Assembly (NCBI RefSeq): GCF_947179515.1 | Contig: NC_067488.1 | Span: 33,943,842-34,007,841 of the forward strand | Reading direction: 5' to 3' | Source of the DNA: Apodemus sylvaticus | Lineage: Eukaryota; Chordata; Mammalia; Rodentia; Muridae | Length of the DNA: 64,000 nucleotides | Shown here: one piece after another, positions 23,117 through 35,822 of the stretch | Layout of the letters: every line of letters starts with the position of its first letter | Position numbering within the stretch: position 1 is the first letter of the stretch | The notes under the pieces: model-generated | What the model was told of the DNA's origin: nothing | The model's database searches: none | Seen by the model: only the letters and a program-made list of their open reading frames with translations | Program-made: the position numbers and the translations under genes

Positions 23117-23428
23117 CAGGTTGGCCTGATTTCTTACCGTGATGAGTTGATAAGCCTCAAGAGAAATCTCAAGACAAGGTCCTGAAATAACACTATCTTC
23201 AGAAGAAATACTGAATGAGTCCCTAAGTGATATAGTCTAAGCATGTTGATCTGATTCGTTTTCTCTGCCAGTTAAAGAATTAAAAGGTATGAAAAAAATC
23301 AAGCTCAACAAATAGCAGCAGGGAAATCTCAAGCACCAATAGTAGAATCAGAAAGCGCTAAACAAAGCTAAACAAAGAATTCACAACAGAAGAATCTTGA
23401 ATGACTAAAAAGCACCTAAAGAAAAGTT
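23117..23428. other. Unassigned, may be more L1 ORF2
   Basis: A-rich plus-strand text (GAACAATAGCAGCAGGGAAA-like) with no clear boundary before recognisable L1. Confidence 0.35.
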
Positions 23429-23960
23429 CAAAGTCCTTAGTCATCAGAAAAAATGCAAAAAAAATGACCCTGATATTCTACCTCACACCAATCAAAATGG
23501 CTATGACCAAAACCTCCAGTGACAGCACAAACTGACAAGAATGTAGAGAAAGAGGACGTTCCTCCATTACTGGTGGGATTGTGCACTGTTATAACACTGT
23601 GGAAATCAATCTGGTGGTTCCTAAGAAAATTGGAAATAGTTCTACCTGAAGACCCAGCTATACCACCCTTGGGCATATACCCAAAAGATACCCCACAATC
23701 TACCACAAGGTCACATGCTCCACCATGTTCATAGCAGCCTTACAATAGCTAAAAACACCCCAGATATCCTTCAACCAAAGAATGGATACAGAAAATGTGG
23801 TTCATTTACACAACGGAATACTATTCAGCTAGTAAAACCACGGATGAGAATATCATATGAATTTTGCAGGCAAATGAATGGAACTAGAAAATACAATTGT
23901 GAGTGAAAAAACTCAGACCCAAAAGGACATGCATGGTATGTATTCACTGATAAGTGGATA
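23429..23960 (+). pseudogene. L1 ORF2 C-terminal remnant
   Basis: Frames include PPLLVGLCTVITLWKSIWWF and PEDPAIPPLGIYPKD, the conserved C-terminal region of L1 ORF2p, then frame-shifted text matching the ISY/NEF region. Several frameshifts; not functional. Confidence 0.85.
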
Positions 23961-25008
23961 TTAGCCAAAAAGTACAGAATACCTAGGATAAAACCCACAG
24001 AGCATAAGAGGTATATCAAGTAGAAGGGCTCAAGTAAGGATGCTTCAATCTCACTTAGAAGGGGGAAGGAAATAATCGCAGGAGGTGGAGGGAGGAAGGG
24101 ACCTGGGTGGGAGAGGGGAGGAGAAGTGGAACAGGATCTGTTATTGGGATAGGCACAGGAGAGAAGCCCAGAGGGCCAAAAGAATGAATGGAAATAAGCA
24201 GCCTCAGGGGCATGGTGTGTGTGTGGAAGGTGGGAAGACCCTCTAGAAAGTACCAGTGACCTGGGAGATGAAATAATCTCAGGACTCAATGGGGGTGACC
24301 TTAGCCAAAATGCCTGACATTGGAAAGAGGGAACTCAAAGAGTCTTCTACCTTCAGTAGATAAACAGAACCTCAAGTGAAGGGGCTGGGTTATGAACCCA
24401 CAGTCAAAATATCTGACCTAGAGTTATTCCTGTCTAAATGAACTACAGGGGCAAATAAAAAAAATAAGGACTGGAGAAAAGGCGGTCCATTGACCAGTGG
24501 GGGGTGGGGCACTATTACTGATACTATAGTATGCCTACAGGCAGGAGCCTAGTATGGCTATCCTCTGTGAGGCCCTACCAGCAGCTGACTGAAACAGACA
24601 CAGATACTTACACCCAACCATTGGACTGAGGTTGGGGACCCCTATGGTTGAATTGGGAGGACTGAAGAAGCTGAAAGGAAGAGCTATCCTACAGTAAGAC
24701 CAGCAGACTCGACTAACCCAGACCCCAGGGAGCTCCCAGACATTGAGCAGGAGCATACAGTGGCTGGCCCGAGACCCCCAGCACATATATAGCAGAGGTC
24801 TGCCTGGTCTGACCTTAGTGGAAGAAGATGTGCTTAATCTTTGAGAGACTTGAAGTCCCAGGGAAGGGGGAAGTCTGGTGGGGAAAGCAACATCTCAAAG
24901 GCAAGGGGAGGAGGAATGGGATGAGGAACTGTAGGAGGGAAGACAGAGGAGGGTGCAATGACTGGAGTGTAAAGAAATAAAATAATTAAAGAAAATTTAA
25001 AAAGAAAT
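23429..25008 (+). mobile_element. Old L1 (Lx-type), ORF2 C-terminus plus long 3' UTR
   Basis: The ORF2 tail is followed by about 1 kb of 3' UTR with typical blocks (GGCAGGAGCCTAGTATGGCT, AGCAGCTGACTGAAACAGAC, GGAGTGTAAAGAAATAAAAT). Ends A-rich near 25000. More diverged than the 16-kb copy. The left boundary is uncertain. Confidence 0.85.
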
Positions 25009-26194
25009 AGCAGTTCTAGCTCAATTTAAACAACTAGAAATGCAGTAATAAATAATAGAATGATCTAAAAAACAATAATACAAAATTTATACTTTTTATA
25101 CTTTTTTATACTTTTCTGAGAATTTTATACTTTTCTGAAAGACCTTAAAGATGATTTATGTCACTGAAGATACATAGTACATTTCTAAGGTGGCACACTC
25201 AAAGTAATAAAAATGGATGGTGGATTCAATATCTATTTTTGTAATTATATATGTGAAATTATAATACTTTAATTAATGATTTTAAATTGGCTAAATATTA
25301 TTTAAACAAGAGACATGGCATATGTTTCTGACTGTGCAATTATATATCTACCATTTAATAACTGCTGTGTATTTTTTATTTATTTCTTTATATTTGGTTG
25401 AAAATAGTTGGAGTCACCTTGAATAAAGTAGAAAAGTGAAACTTAACATAGTTAAAATCCTCCTCTAACTCCTGTTAACAACTTGGTTTTCTCTCCTACC
25501 ATAGAACTGTTCAAGGCCATTGTCCACTAACTTAGCAGAGCCCATCATAATTCCCAGGTCAACCTGACACACACTCAATACAACATACTTGGAAAACACA
25601 AACATAAACATTGCTTTCTTTGGCATGTGTAAGACATTACTGACAATTGCAATCTACATAAAGAGTACTTTAATTCTATGTGGTGGCTCTCTTAAAAATA
25701 TGTGGTGATTCTTAGAAAAAAAGACTTTTAGATTTGTGCCTTGCTGTGTTCAATAGCTGTGTACTGGGCATTCATCATGTCTGGGCAAGGATCTCATTAA
25801 AGCTACTGTGGACACTCATTAGATGAGTTCTGAAGTCCATCCCTGAAATACCAGAGTGAATTAGCTGCAGCTGGTGCCTTGGACACATGCTCACTGATGA
25901 CAAGTGACTTCTCAACACTCCTCATCTGCCCCTGGGAGATGCCGGGGAGAACAAGTCTGTCCTTCCAGACAGATAAAACAGGTCTTGATATACTTCTACT
26001 TGATTAATTTTTATACACGTTCCTTATATCAATGTGTTCAGTAAATATTTATAGTATATTAAATTATGCTACATAGTGTATCAGGCCTTGATAATAAAGT
26101 TGGCAAAAAGCAACATGGTTGCAGATCCCAGAGAGCTTATATGACCAGAGAAATAGTGACAAGTATCAGTACTATACTTTTATTGTTTCAAACT
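25009..26194. other. No recognised feature
   Basis: Unique-looking AT-rich sequence; 25085-25140 has a short repeated TTATACTTTTCTGA motif. 25690-25980 is less AT-rich and could be a conserved non-coding element, which only an alignment would show. Confidence 0.45.
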
Positions 26195-27170
26195 GGGGGA
26201 TACAGGATGATCACAGGAGGTATAGGGAGTGGGGGACCTGGGAGGGAGAGAAAAGTGGGAGAAAATAAGGGGGCAGCATCAGGTACTGGAGGAGACTGGA
26301 GAGAGGGGAGAGAGGTCAAGAAATCAAATAAAAATATGTAGCAGTGGGGGATGAGGAACTGGGGATAGCACTAGAGGGTCCCAGATGCCAGAGAAGCAAG
26401 AGCTCCCAGGACCCTAATAAGCTGAAATGCAGAGGGAAGGGGAGATAGAACCTGTAGATAGGCATAGCCCCCAGTCCAGGGATAGGGCCATGCACTCATC
26501 TCAAAGTTTTTAACGCAGAAATATTCCTGTCCAAAGGAAAGACAGGGATAAAAACTGAAGCAGAGACTGAAAGAAGGGCCATCCAAGGACAGCCCCACCT
26601 GGGTAGCCATCCTATCTGCAGACACCAAACTGAGACACTGTTTTTGTTGACAAGAGGTGCTTGCTGACAGGAACCTGGTGTGGCTGTTCCTTGAGAGATT
26701 CTGCCAGCAATTGACCAATACAGATGTGGATGCTTGGAGCCAACCATCAGACTCAGTTACTGGACCCTGGTCAGGGAACTGGCAGAGGCCTGGAGAAGCA
26801 GAGGGGGATTACCACCCAATAGCAAGAACAATGTTGTCTAGCCTTACTACCCAGTGCTCCCCTGGATTAGACTGCCAACCAAGGAGTGTACAGGGAAGGA
26901 TCCATGGCTCCAGATACATATGTAGCAGAGGATGTCCTTATCTGACATCAACAGGAGGGGGGCCCTAGGTCCTGTGGAGGTTTGATGTCCCAGTGTAAGG
27001 GGCTGCTGGAGCAGTAGGACAGGAGAAGGTGGGTGGATGGAGAAGCACCCTCATAGAGGCAAGGGGGAGGGGAGAGATGGCAGATCTGGGATGGACGGTT
27101 TTTGAAGGGATAACTGGGAAGTGGGATATCGTTTGAAATGTAAATGAATGGAATGATTAATAATAAAAAA
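26195..27170 (+). mobile_element. Old L1 3' UTR without ORF2
   Basis: Long purine-rich 3' UTR with blocks TGCTTGCTGACAGGAACCTG and GACCAATACAGATGTGGATG, then AGTGTAAGGGGCTGCTGGAG and GTAAATGAATGGAATGATTA. Ends in a short A-rich stretch (27164-27170). 5'-truncated. Confidence 0.85.
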
Positions 27171-27329
27171 TTGGGTTGTAGCTAAAAGAAACAATAGGAA
27201 AGGGGAGTTCTTGATAAAAACCTTCTAGAGAGTAACTCTGAGAAGGAGGCAGGAAGAATCAAATCTAAGGTATATGTTTTATATTCACTAAAGAACTAAA
27301 AAATTCTTACATTTTTCATTATGGTGTGA

Positions 27330-27396
27330 GTGCATGCATGCATGTGTGCATGCATTCCTGTGTGTACCTGTGCCTGTGCATGCATGGATGCATGTA

Positions 27397-27431
<35 letters not shown>
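27330..27431 (+). repeat. TGCA-rich and (TG)n microsatellite
   Basis: (ATGC/TGCA) mixture 27330-27396 and perfect (TG)n 27398-27431. It sits at the tail side of the reversed B3 SINE, so it probably grew from the SINE tail. Confidence 0.95.
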
Positions 27432-27433
<2 letters not shown>

Positions 27434-27439
27434 TGCATG

Positions 27440-27597
27440 TACCCACAGATGATCCAGGAGAGCACAAGAGAGTGTCTGATACCATAGAGCTGGAGTTATA
27501 AGCAATTGTGAACTGCTTGATGTGGGTTCTAGGAACTCAGTTCCTCTGGAATAGTAGCAAGTGCTGTTAACCACTCAGCTATTTTTGCAATCAGCCT
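27440..27597 (-). mobile_element. B3-type SINE
   Basis: CATAGAGCTGGAGTTATAAG, TGATGTGGGTTCTAGGAACT and GTGCTGTTAACCACTCAGCT form the reversed B3/B2-class sequence, diverged at the promoter boxes. Confidence 0.75.
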
Positions 27598-27802
27598 AAC
27601 ATTTTGTTTCTAACTCAATTAAGTCAACTGTACTATAGCATAAAATTAGGTTTTCAGGTAATAAGAGTTGATTGCTCTGTGTTAAGAAGTAGTCAAAATA
27701 AGTAAGTAATTTTACTACAAATACATGTTAGCTGCAATGGATTTCCTTTTGTCATCTCAACCCATAAATGTCTATTTAAAATGGACAACTAAGATACATT
27801 TT

Positions 27803-28597
27803 TTAAAATTTTCTGTATTCTTGTTTACATTCCAAATGATATTTCCTTTCCCAGTTTCCCCCTCCCCATAAGTCCCATAAGCCCTCTTCCCTCTGCCCAT
27901 TCCCCAATCAATACCTTCCCACTTCTGTCCTGGTACTCCCCTACAATGCTGCATGAAGCCTTTCTAGGACCAGGGCCCTCTTCTTCCTTCTTCTTGGGAA
28001 TGATTTCATATGTGAGTTGTGTCTTGGGTATTCAGAGCTTCTGGTCTAATATCCACTTATCAGTGAGTGCATTCCATGTGTATTCTTTCGTGAATGAGTT
28101 ACCTCACTCAGGATGATATTTTCCAGTTCCAACTATTTGCCTAAGAATTTCATTAATTCATTGTTTTTAATTGGCTAGTAATCCATTGTGTAAATATACC
28201 ACATTTTCTGTATCCATTCCTCCACTGAGGGATACCTGTGTTCTTTCCAGCTTCAGGCTATTACAAATAAGGCTGCTAAACATAGTGGAACATGTGTCCT
28301 TATTGTATGCTGAGAAATCTTCTGGGTATATGCCCAGGAGTGGTATAGCAGGGTCCTCCAGAAGTGTCATTTCCATATTTCTGAGGAACTGCCAGACTGA
28401 TTTCAAGAGTGGTGTACCAACTTGCAATCCCACCAGGAGTGGAGGAGTGTTCCTCTTTCTCCACATCCTCGCCAACACCTGCTGTCTCCTGAGTTTTTAG
28501 TCTTAGCCATTCTGACTGTGTGAGGTAAGATCTCAGGGTTATTTTGATTTGCATTTCCCTAATGACTAATGATGCTGAACATTTCTTAAGGTGCTTC
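27803..28597 (-). mobile_element. 5'-truncated L1 with perfect 15-bp TSD
   Basis: The reversed 3' UTR begins at TTTACATTCCAAATGATATT and runs into the ORF2 C-terminal region. A perfect 15-base direct repeat ACTAAGATACATTTT flanks it (27788-27802 and 28598-28612). The poly(A) tail is short and decayed. Length about 795 bases. Confidence 0.95.
28040..28597 (-). pseudogene. L1 ORF2 C-terminal remnant
   Basis: The minus-strand frame contains LLKSVWQFLRNMEM, EDPAIPLLGIYPED and NKDTCSTMF, then a frame-shifted continuation. It is the terminal portion of ORF2p and is non-functional. Confidence 0.9.
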
Positions 28598-28612
28598 ACT
28601 AAGATACATTTT

Positions 28613-28987
28613 GACAGGTAAAATCATAACTACTTTCAAAACCTAACACAGATGTTACACTAAACATTACTTGAACTTCTTAGTCATGAAGCCATCCTTC
28701 CCCATTCCAAGCATGTTTTTTTGTCACTCAGAATAGCTTTAGGTTTCTCAGATGTGTTAGCGGAATTGCACTATACAAGCTTTTTGTATATTCCAATTTG
28801 AATCAATGTAGTGACTTCAGTCTTCTGTCATGTTTTTGTGTATCAGCAATTCATTTGTTTTCATTGTTCAACAATAGCTTGCTTTATGGTTATTCCACAT
28901 TTTGTTTACTGTTATCTATTGATGCTTATACTGTTTCCTGTTATGAACCACTACTATAAGCAAGGCTTTACTACATATTTAGGTGCA
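28613..28987. other. No recognised feature
   Basis: AT-rich unique-looking sequence. Text such as TTGTTTACTGTTATCTATTG near 28900 hints at a very old LINE but is too weak to call. Confidence 0.45.
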
Positions 28988-29292
28988 TGCCTTAGTTAGG
29001 ATTTTACTGCTGTGAACAGATACCATGACCAAGGCAACTGGGACTGGCGTACAGGTTCAGAGGTTCATTCCATAATCATGAAGGCAGGAGCATGGCAACA
29101 TACAGGCAGGCATGGTACAGGAGGAGCTGAGTGTTCTACATCTTCATCTGAAGGCTGCTAGTGGAAGACTAACTTCCAGGCAGCTAGGGTGAGGGTCTTA
29201 ATCCCATGCCCACAGTGACACACCTACTCCAACAAGGCCATACCTCCAGATAGTGCTACTCCCTAGGCCAAGCATATACAATCCATCACAGT
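28988..29292 (-). mobile_element. URR1-type rodent repeat
   Basis: TTAGTTAGGATTTTACTGCT, GTGAACAGATACCATGACCA and GAGCTGAGTGTTCTACATCT, then TGACACACCTACTCCAACAA, form a very common rodent repeat. I assign it to the URR1-like class from its terminal sequence; the subfamily is uncertain. Confidence 0.65.
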
Positions 29293-29624
29293 GCTTATCT
29301 TTACATAAGCATATTTTTGTATTTCTTTTGGATAAATATGTAGCACTGGAATTCTTTGGTCAAGGCATATTCATTTATGTTCATTTTTGCCACTGTCCAA
29401 ATAACTGAAAAAAAAAAAACCATAGTGATGGAGGCAGATCAATGGTTTCCAGAGCTGTGGGTGGGAAAATACACTCATTGCAAGCAGCCATGTGGAGAGA
29501 ATGGTTTTTATTATTATAATGAGAGGAAGGCAGGATGGAGAAGAGCAAAGCAACACAGAGGATAAAATGGCTATCTGTTTTCTTGCTGATTTAAATGACC
29601 AGTAACCAAGTGACTATTAATAAA
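29293..29624. other. No recognised feature
   Basis: Unique-looking; an A12 run lies at 29409-29420. Confidence 0.5.
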
Positions 29625-30140
29625 AGAATTACACCAGAAAACTTTGGTATTAGTTTATTACTTTACCAACATGGTGATGAAATACCCAGAATTAACAACT
29701 TAAATGGAGGGGACTGTTTTTTGCCTCACAGTCTCGGAGGGCCCTGTTACTCAGTTTTATGCTCCTAGGTCTACACCTTGGCTTGGTATCATGGTGGTGG
29801 GAGCCTATGGCAGAGTCTGCTCACTCTTTGGTGGTCAGGTAGTAGTGCAGTTTTAATTCTCATCATTGACTGGTATGAAGTGTAATAGAGCTGTAGAAGT
29901 AAGGGTCCAGAACAATACACCTTGACCTACTCCCTTGGACCAACCCCACCCTTCAGCATTCTACCATCTTCTAGAGTCTATTCAATATTTCAATCCATAA
30001 TTGGGCCAAACCATTCAGTAACTTAGAGTCTCAAGAATCCAATGCCACTAGAAATACCCTCACAGATGCACTTAGAGATGTGCTTTACAGATTGTGGTGT
30101 TTCTCAGTCCAATTGAACTGGCAGTCAAGGTTCAAGTATT
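29625..30140 (-). mobile_element. MaLR/URR1-type rodent repeat
   Basis: AACATGGTGATGAAATACCC and TTGCCTCACAGTCTCGGAGG at the left, with TTTCTCAGTCCAATTGAACT and GGCAGTCAAGGTTCAAGTAT at the right, are the reversed ends of a rodent MaLR/URR1-like element of about 500 bases. Confidence 0.55.
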
Positions 30141-31571
30141 ATAATATTTATTTCATATACTTGATCCACATAGGTTTTAACTTTATGATGTCATCATGGT
30201 GCTCAGATATGAAATCTCTACCATATGCCTAAATGGGAATAGAGATTAACTGGCCATAATATCACTGACTTGGCAAGATACTTTAATGATCTAGGCAATA
30301 TTAACATCTCAGAGTATGGTATCAGCTGCAGAAACAGTGGTTTTTGGAGAGTAAATGATAATATAAATTAAAAATCTTTGCTGAGTTGCACTTGACAGCT
30401 GAATGTTATAACATTGCAAAATCATAATATTTTGCATGTATTTACTTATATGTTCATCTTACCCACTTTATTGTGTTTTCCTTGAGATAGAGAACACGTA
30501 GTTTTATCTTGGAAGCCCAAAGGAGATTCTAGCCTTTAGGACTCTAAAATTGATCTAAGAACTGTCTCATTAGACTTTTTACCCATTATTCTTTAGAGCT
30601 TGAGGGCTACAGAGGACAAGCCTGACATTTTTTTCCTGCAAAAGCTTGCAGCACAATTGAAGCCAACTTCTTCCTAAAATCCTGCATATACCTAAAATAA
30701 TACAGGTGAATCAAGATCAGTATCCACTAGGTATTAGCACTTCAATAACTTTGGATTGAGCTTGGAGGGCCATTTGGACACCATCCAATTAGATCAAAAT
30801 ATGGTTCTTACCTATTGCACAATAAAGACATTGCTTTTCAGTATCCTGCTTTAAGTAAGAAAATAATCAAAGGAAAGCCAGGGGAAGAGAACTGCTTTAT
30901 CACGGAAACATGACTCTTCTCTCCATCAGGGGTTCTTTCTTCTGTGGTTCACTGAGCAACTCTGCTTCTCTTGGCAGGTGCTCCTGTTTTGAGACAGAGA
31001 ATCCCAAGGCTGTGGGGCTCTGCACCTTGATTTTGGTATGTGAGCAGCAGCCAGAGGAAGCCTAATTCCAGGGCCACTGAGACCTAGACTTTGACAGAAT
31101 CCCCATCTAACGCCCTGCCTCTGACTTAATTGCCTCAAGTCAAAGAAGATTAAGATCCTAGGATTAACTATCACAGAGATTTTATGATAAAGCCTTGTTA
31201 CTTGTCAGCTGTGTAATTTATATACTTTCACACAAATTCACTTACTGAACACACATCAGATTTTCCAAGTAGTGATCCTAAAATTCACTAAATTTATTGA
31301 AGATATAAGTACTAACAGATTGTTAAGATTTTCCTTTGAATTGTTCAGTTGTTATCCTTGGGAGGACACTGATCAAGGGAAAAGCTGAGGACTGTGCACA
31401 GGTCACAGAAGAATAAGAAAGGCTTTAGTTCTGAAAAACTAGGCCAAAGGATCTAAGTCAAAATGAAACAGCATTTATAGAAAAAAAGAAAAAAAAGGCA
31501 TTCTATATTCGAAGCCTAGATTGTCTCTATAGAGTTGACTCAATATGTACCTACTAGAGTCTTTTCGAGGT
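30141..31571. other. No recognised feature
   Basis: About 1.4 kb unique-looking. An 82-codon minus-strand frame (30926-31174) lies in a less AT-rich patch, but I see no domain or clear splice signals. Confidence 0.5.
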
Positions 31572-31587
31572 GAAAGGACCCACAGTT

Positions 31588-31947
31588 TTCTTTTAATTTT
31601 TTATTAGATATATTCTTTATTTACATTTCAAATGTTGTCCACTTTCCTGGTTCCCCCCTCCAAAAATCCCCTAACCCATCCCCCAGCCCCCTATTCCCCA
31701 ATAAACCCACTCTAGCTTCCCTGTTCTGGTATTCCTCTACACTGCAGCACTGAGCCTTCCCAGGACCATGGGCCTCTCCTCCCTTTGATGTCCAACAAGG
31801 CCATCCTCTGCTGCCTATGCATCTGGAACCATGGGTAACACCATGTGTACTCTTTGGTTAATGGTTTCATTCCTGGGAGCTCTGGGGGTACTGGGTAGCT
31901 CATATTGTTCCTCCGATGGTACTACAAACACCTTCAGCTCCTTGGTG
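31588..31947 (-). mobile_element. 360-bp L1 3' UTR insertion with perfect 16-bp TSD
   Basis: Reversed L1 3' UTR (TTTATTAGATATATTCTTTA, then ATTTACATTTCAAATGTTGT) truncated in the 3' UTR. The 16-base repeat GAAAGGACCCACAGTT flanks it at 31572-31587 and 31948-31963, so both ends are exact. Confidence 0.95.
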
Positions 31948-31963
31948 GAAAGGACCCACAGTT

Positions 31964-32264
31964 AAGAGAGACAAATGCACAGTTAACACACAAGAAAATA
32001 TCTGCATTCCATGGAAACTTTGTGTTAATAAAAATGAGAAAAAATGATAAGCAGCAATGATAACATACTGAAGTACTGAAGTAGACATTATTAGCCAGGC
32101 TATGTGGATTACACATATAATTTCATGTTATTTTGACCTCACTTCTGATTGCTATGAATTTTAAATTCAAAGTTACCCTCATGCCTTAAGATAAAAAGTA
32201 AACAAACACATAAACAAAAAGCTAGTCATGTAGAATGCCAAGGCCAGTACTTAGATCTTTCACA
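31964..32264. other. No recognised feature
   Basis: AT-rich unique-looking sequence. Confidence 0.5.
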
Positions 32265-32515
32265 AAAGGTTAGATAGATGTTTCATAGGTTAAGCATACT
32301 TACGAGTCATGTGGAAAACCTGGGTCAGTCCAGCCTCAACACTGGACATCTTAAATCTTCTGTAACTCCAGTTGTGGTGCGTCTGCTATCCTTTTCTTGC
32401 CTCCAAGGCTACCTACATATGTGTGGTACATATAAAGTCAGACAGTTGTTCACATGCACATGTGTGCTTGCATGTGCATGTTCACATATACATGAACATC
32501 ATAAATAAAAAGTAA
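32265..32515 (+). mobile_element. B3-type SINE, diverged
   Basis: CTTCTGTAACTCCAGTTGTG, CTTTTCTTGCCTCCAAGGCT and ATGTGTGGTACATATAAAGT, then a CACATG-rich part and AATAAAAAGTAAAC, follow the B3 right half. The tRNA-like left part is decayed. Confidence 0.6.
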
Positions 32516-33861
32516 ACAAATCAAAACTTTGATTCCACTCACTAGAAATATGGTCTTTCCACTTGACTAGTCCAATTTGGCAAAAACTAAGAGAGAAGAG
32601 TCTACCTGAAGACTGCTAAAGTCTGTGACCTTAATAATAGACTAGGAGAAAGTCTTTTCAGGCCTCAGACCTAGATAACATGACTAAATTTCCCCCTATA
32701 AGACAGCAATTCACCTGTGGGTTGAAGAAGTAATATGCTATTTCCTCCAGCTGAGGCCAGATAGCTGCCAGACCTACAGTAGGAGATGTAAACAGAGTAC
32801 AAAAATCTCAGTAAGAGCTGGGGAAGTCCCAGAGCAAACATTCTACCTGTGACTACTGCATACTTCAAGCTCTCAAAGACTGCACTAACAGATTCTTCCC
32901 CCAAATAAAGGTAATTGTATCACTAATGACAGATGACATAGTTTCTGGAGATACCTCACCACTGATAGTGTGGACCAAAATATGCTGCTACTTCTGCCCG
33001 TGCCTCAGTAGCCAAAACCCAGTATGGACAACTGAAAAAGGAATTAAAATTTCCACAGTAATGGAAAAGGAAAGGAAACAATCAAGTTATGAAAGAGGTG
33101 AACTTCTGACTTGGGACCAACTTTAATGAATCTCCTATGCCGACACACACACACACACAGACACACACACACACACGCACAACTGGTACAAAAATTGCAC
33201 TGTCCTTTAGGGACATTTGTTCATTTGTTTATTTTTGTATATTATCAGCAATGGACAGCAAAAGTTTAACATTCATTAATAACTTAACCCTCAAGGCTCA
33301 GGAAAGCTGGCTGGAGAAGATAGCTTTACCCACTCATGTGCTATTAGCACCATAGCTGAAGAACCACAGAAAGCCACTCATCCTGAATCTTATTCCATGA
33401 GTCAACAAGATCACCCATGAAAGACATGAAGAACACCTGTATTAGGGTCTGGGTGAGGGATTTAGAAGAGAGCCTGGATTGCTGTGGCTTCTCTTCCTCC
33501 ATCCCAGCAGTTGCCATCACAGTATAGTCAACTATTATGTCTTATAATATAATATGCATTGTAAGAAAGAGAAAGGACAGCATAGGTTAGTTAGAGGTCA
33601 CCTGGAGAGCTATCCTCTCTGTATGCCCCTAATTAAAATTAAAACCTTTTGCTGAGCCAATGCTTGGACCATTCCAAATGCATCCAAGCTCATCATTAAA
33701 CTCACACTTACTGACCTGTAAAATCATCATTTCTGGAGCATTAGCATCTGTTTCAATTATTGAACCTTCAGATTCATAAGTTCCTTTATCTCACTAGATA
33801 CTCTATAATCCTGTTGTGGGGGGACTATGTAGCATAGCCTATGCCCTTTGCACCCGGGACA
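32516..33861. other. No recognised feature apart from a CA tract
   Basis: Unique-looking sequence; 33142-33180 is an interrupted (CA)n. Confidence 0.5.
33142..33180 (+). repeat. (CA)n microsatellite
   Basis: (AC) tract with one G interruption. Confidence 0.97.
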
Positions 33862-34560
33862 TTTTTAAAAAATTAAATTATTCTCTCATGTAATACAGCC
33901 CAAACATAGTTTCTGATCCCTCCACTCCAAGCTTCCCCCACCTCTTCTCTCCCTCAGATCCAGTCTCCATCAATTTCCTTTCCAGAAAATAGCAGTCCTT
34001 CAAGAGGTGACAACCAAAGAGGACAAAAGAAGACCCAATAATCCAGGAGAAAGCCCTCATATCAGAGCTAGACAAGTCAACCCAGTAGGAGGAAAAGAGT
34101 CTCAAGAACAGGCAAAAGAGTCAGAAATACATTCAATTCCATTCTTTTAAGAGTTCCAAAAAAGATAAAGCTAACACCATGAGAAATATACAGAGTCTGG
34201 TGTAGAGCCAAGTTTACTGTTTTAGTCTCTGTGAACCCATGTGAGTCCTGATTAGTTGATTTACTAGGCTATGTTTTTTCTATTGCCCTCTATCTTACTC
34301 TTAAAGTTTTCTCTTGTTCTTCAGAGTTTTTCAGTATCTGAGGGGAGGAATCCAGTAGAGACATCCAATTTAGACTCTCTCTCTCCTTCTCTTTCTACTT
34401 CCCTCTCCCATCTCTGCATACTATCTGGTTGTGGGTCTCTGTACATGCTCCTATCTGCTGTAGAAGGAAGCCTTTCTGATGAAGATGGGACAAGGCTCTC
34501 ATCTGTGAATGTAGCAGAGTATCATTAGGAATAATTTCCTTGATTATTTTTTGCCAGTTG
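33862..34560 (-). mobile_element. Old L1 (Lx-type) 3' UTR
   Basis: Reversed text includes GAGGAAAAGAGTCTCAAGAA, CAGGCAAAAGAGTCAGAAAT, TGTGGGTCTCTGTACATGCT and GTAGCAGAGTATCATTAGGA, a well-known long 3' UTR of old murine L1. It ends near 34560; no ORF2. Confidence 0.85.
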
Positions 34561-35780
34561 TGTTTCCACCATGGAGTGTTATTGGGCAGAAACTCCAGTT
34601 TGCTTGGTTTTGCCTTTTCTTAATGGAGCTCACGTCTTAGCAGGTGTTCAGTAGCTATTCAGTGAATTTGTGTTGTTTTTAGCACAACAACAGTCTGAGT
34701 TGTTAGTAATACAATTATATGACTTGGATGGGCTCACACATTAGTTAGATTAATGGGGATTTGAATTCAGTCCTACAACGCTGTACTCAGAGTGAATATA
34801 CTCTGTATATTCACTGCCTCTTTGGCTAGGCAAAGGGAACTTCTAGAACTGTTGTCCTCATGTTAATTGAAATGTATACTACCTTTTACCAGCTCCAAAC
34901 CAAAGCATCCATCAAGTACCCAGATCAGCTTGACATGGAGGAAGCTGACCACTCAGGCATACTAATGATTGTTGCATTTAGTAAGGCAGCTGCCAGTAAA
35001 GGCGGGGAGCAGGAATCTGAGAGAGTTTGGCCTTTTTCAGATGTTCAGTGATGGATGACTCCTACTGAAGAAGTAACAAACACTGAGATGCTGGCACTGC
35101 TGGCCTCATCTGTCAATCACCCAACACTGCTGTGTGATGGCCTTCATCCGCTGATGTTGTTTGTGCATTTGCTACTTATAAGGAGCAACTTTATCTCATC
35201 ATAACAACTTATGAACTTGGCCTAGTTAAAAACAGCACTTGGCTTAATTATCAAAGTAACACAATTATTCTTGCTGTTAAGAACATTGGTAATATACGTG
35301 TATACCATCAAAGGTGCAAGAAAATGAATTGTCTGTTATTTGTGCTAAGCGAAATGGAAACCAATACAATATCTTTGTGGTTTATAGTAACAGTATCAAT
35401 TTGTGAAGACTTCAGTCTACTCTTTGCTTTGAAAAATATCCATATCCTTCTATGAAAATAATTCTAAGATTTTGGACTAAAATGCAATATTTTGGATCTA
35501 CAAATTGGTCTATGCCAATAAATATTACTATCAGCGTGTCACACTGATGGCATATTGTAGACCCATGATTAAATCCTGACTTGTAGATTACAGATGCCTC
35601 ATAGAATGTCAAGAGAACCAGGTGAAATTAAGTTTTGCTGTATAAAACAGAAATGTCCTAAACAGCACAGGTTAAAGCAGAAAGGTTAATACATACAATA
35701 AAGAAATTGTTTCAAAGTGCAAGGAGAGAAACAACACACAGTGCTGTCTTCTGATCTCCACATTCACACCATGGTGCACA

Positions 35781-35784
<4 letters not shown>
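34561..35784. other. No recognised feature
   Basis: Unique-looking sequence. 35220-35350 is free of repeats and moderately AT-rich. Cross-species alignment would be needed to judge conservation. Confidence 0.45.
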
Positions 35785-35816
<32 letters not shown>

Positions 35817-35822
35817 CACACA
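35785..35822 (+). repeat. (CA)n microsatellite
   Basis: Perfect (AC) tract 35785-35812 with short CT/AC extension. Confidence 0.97.

Noticed and set aside
23825..24289. 154-codon minus-strand open frame
   Set aside because: It is the antisense of an old L1 ORF2 tail and 3' UTR.
30926..31174. 82-codon minus-strand frame as an exon
   Set aside because: No recognisable domain and no convincing paired splice sites.
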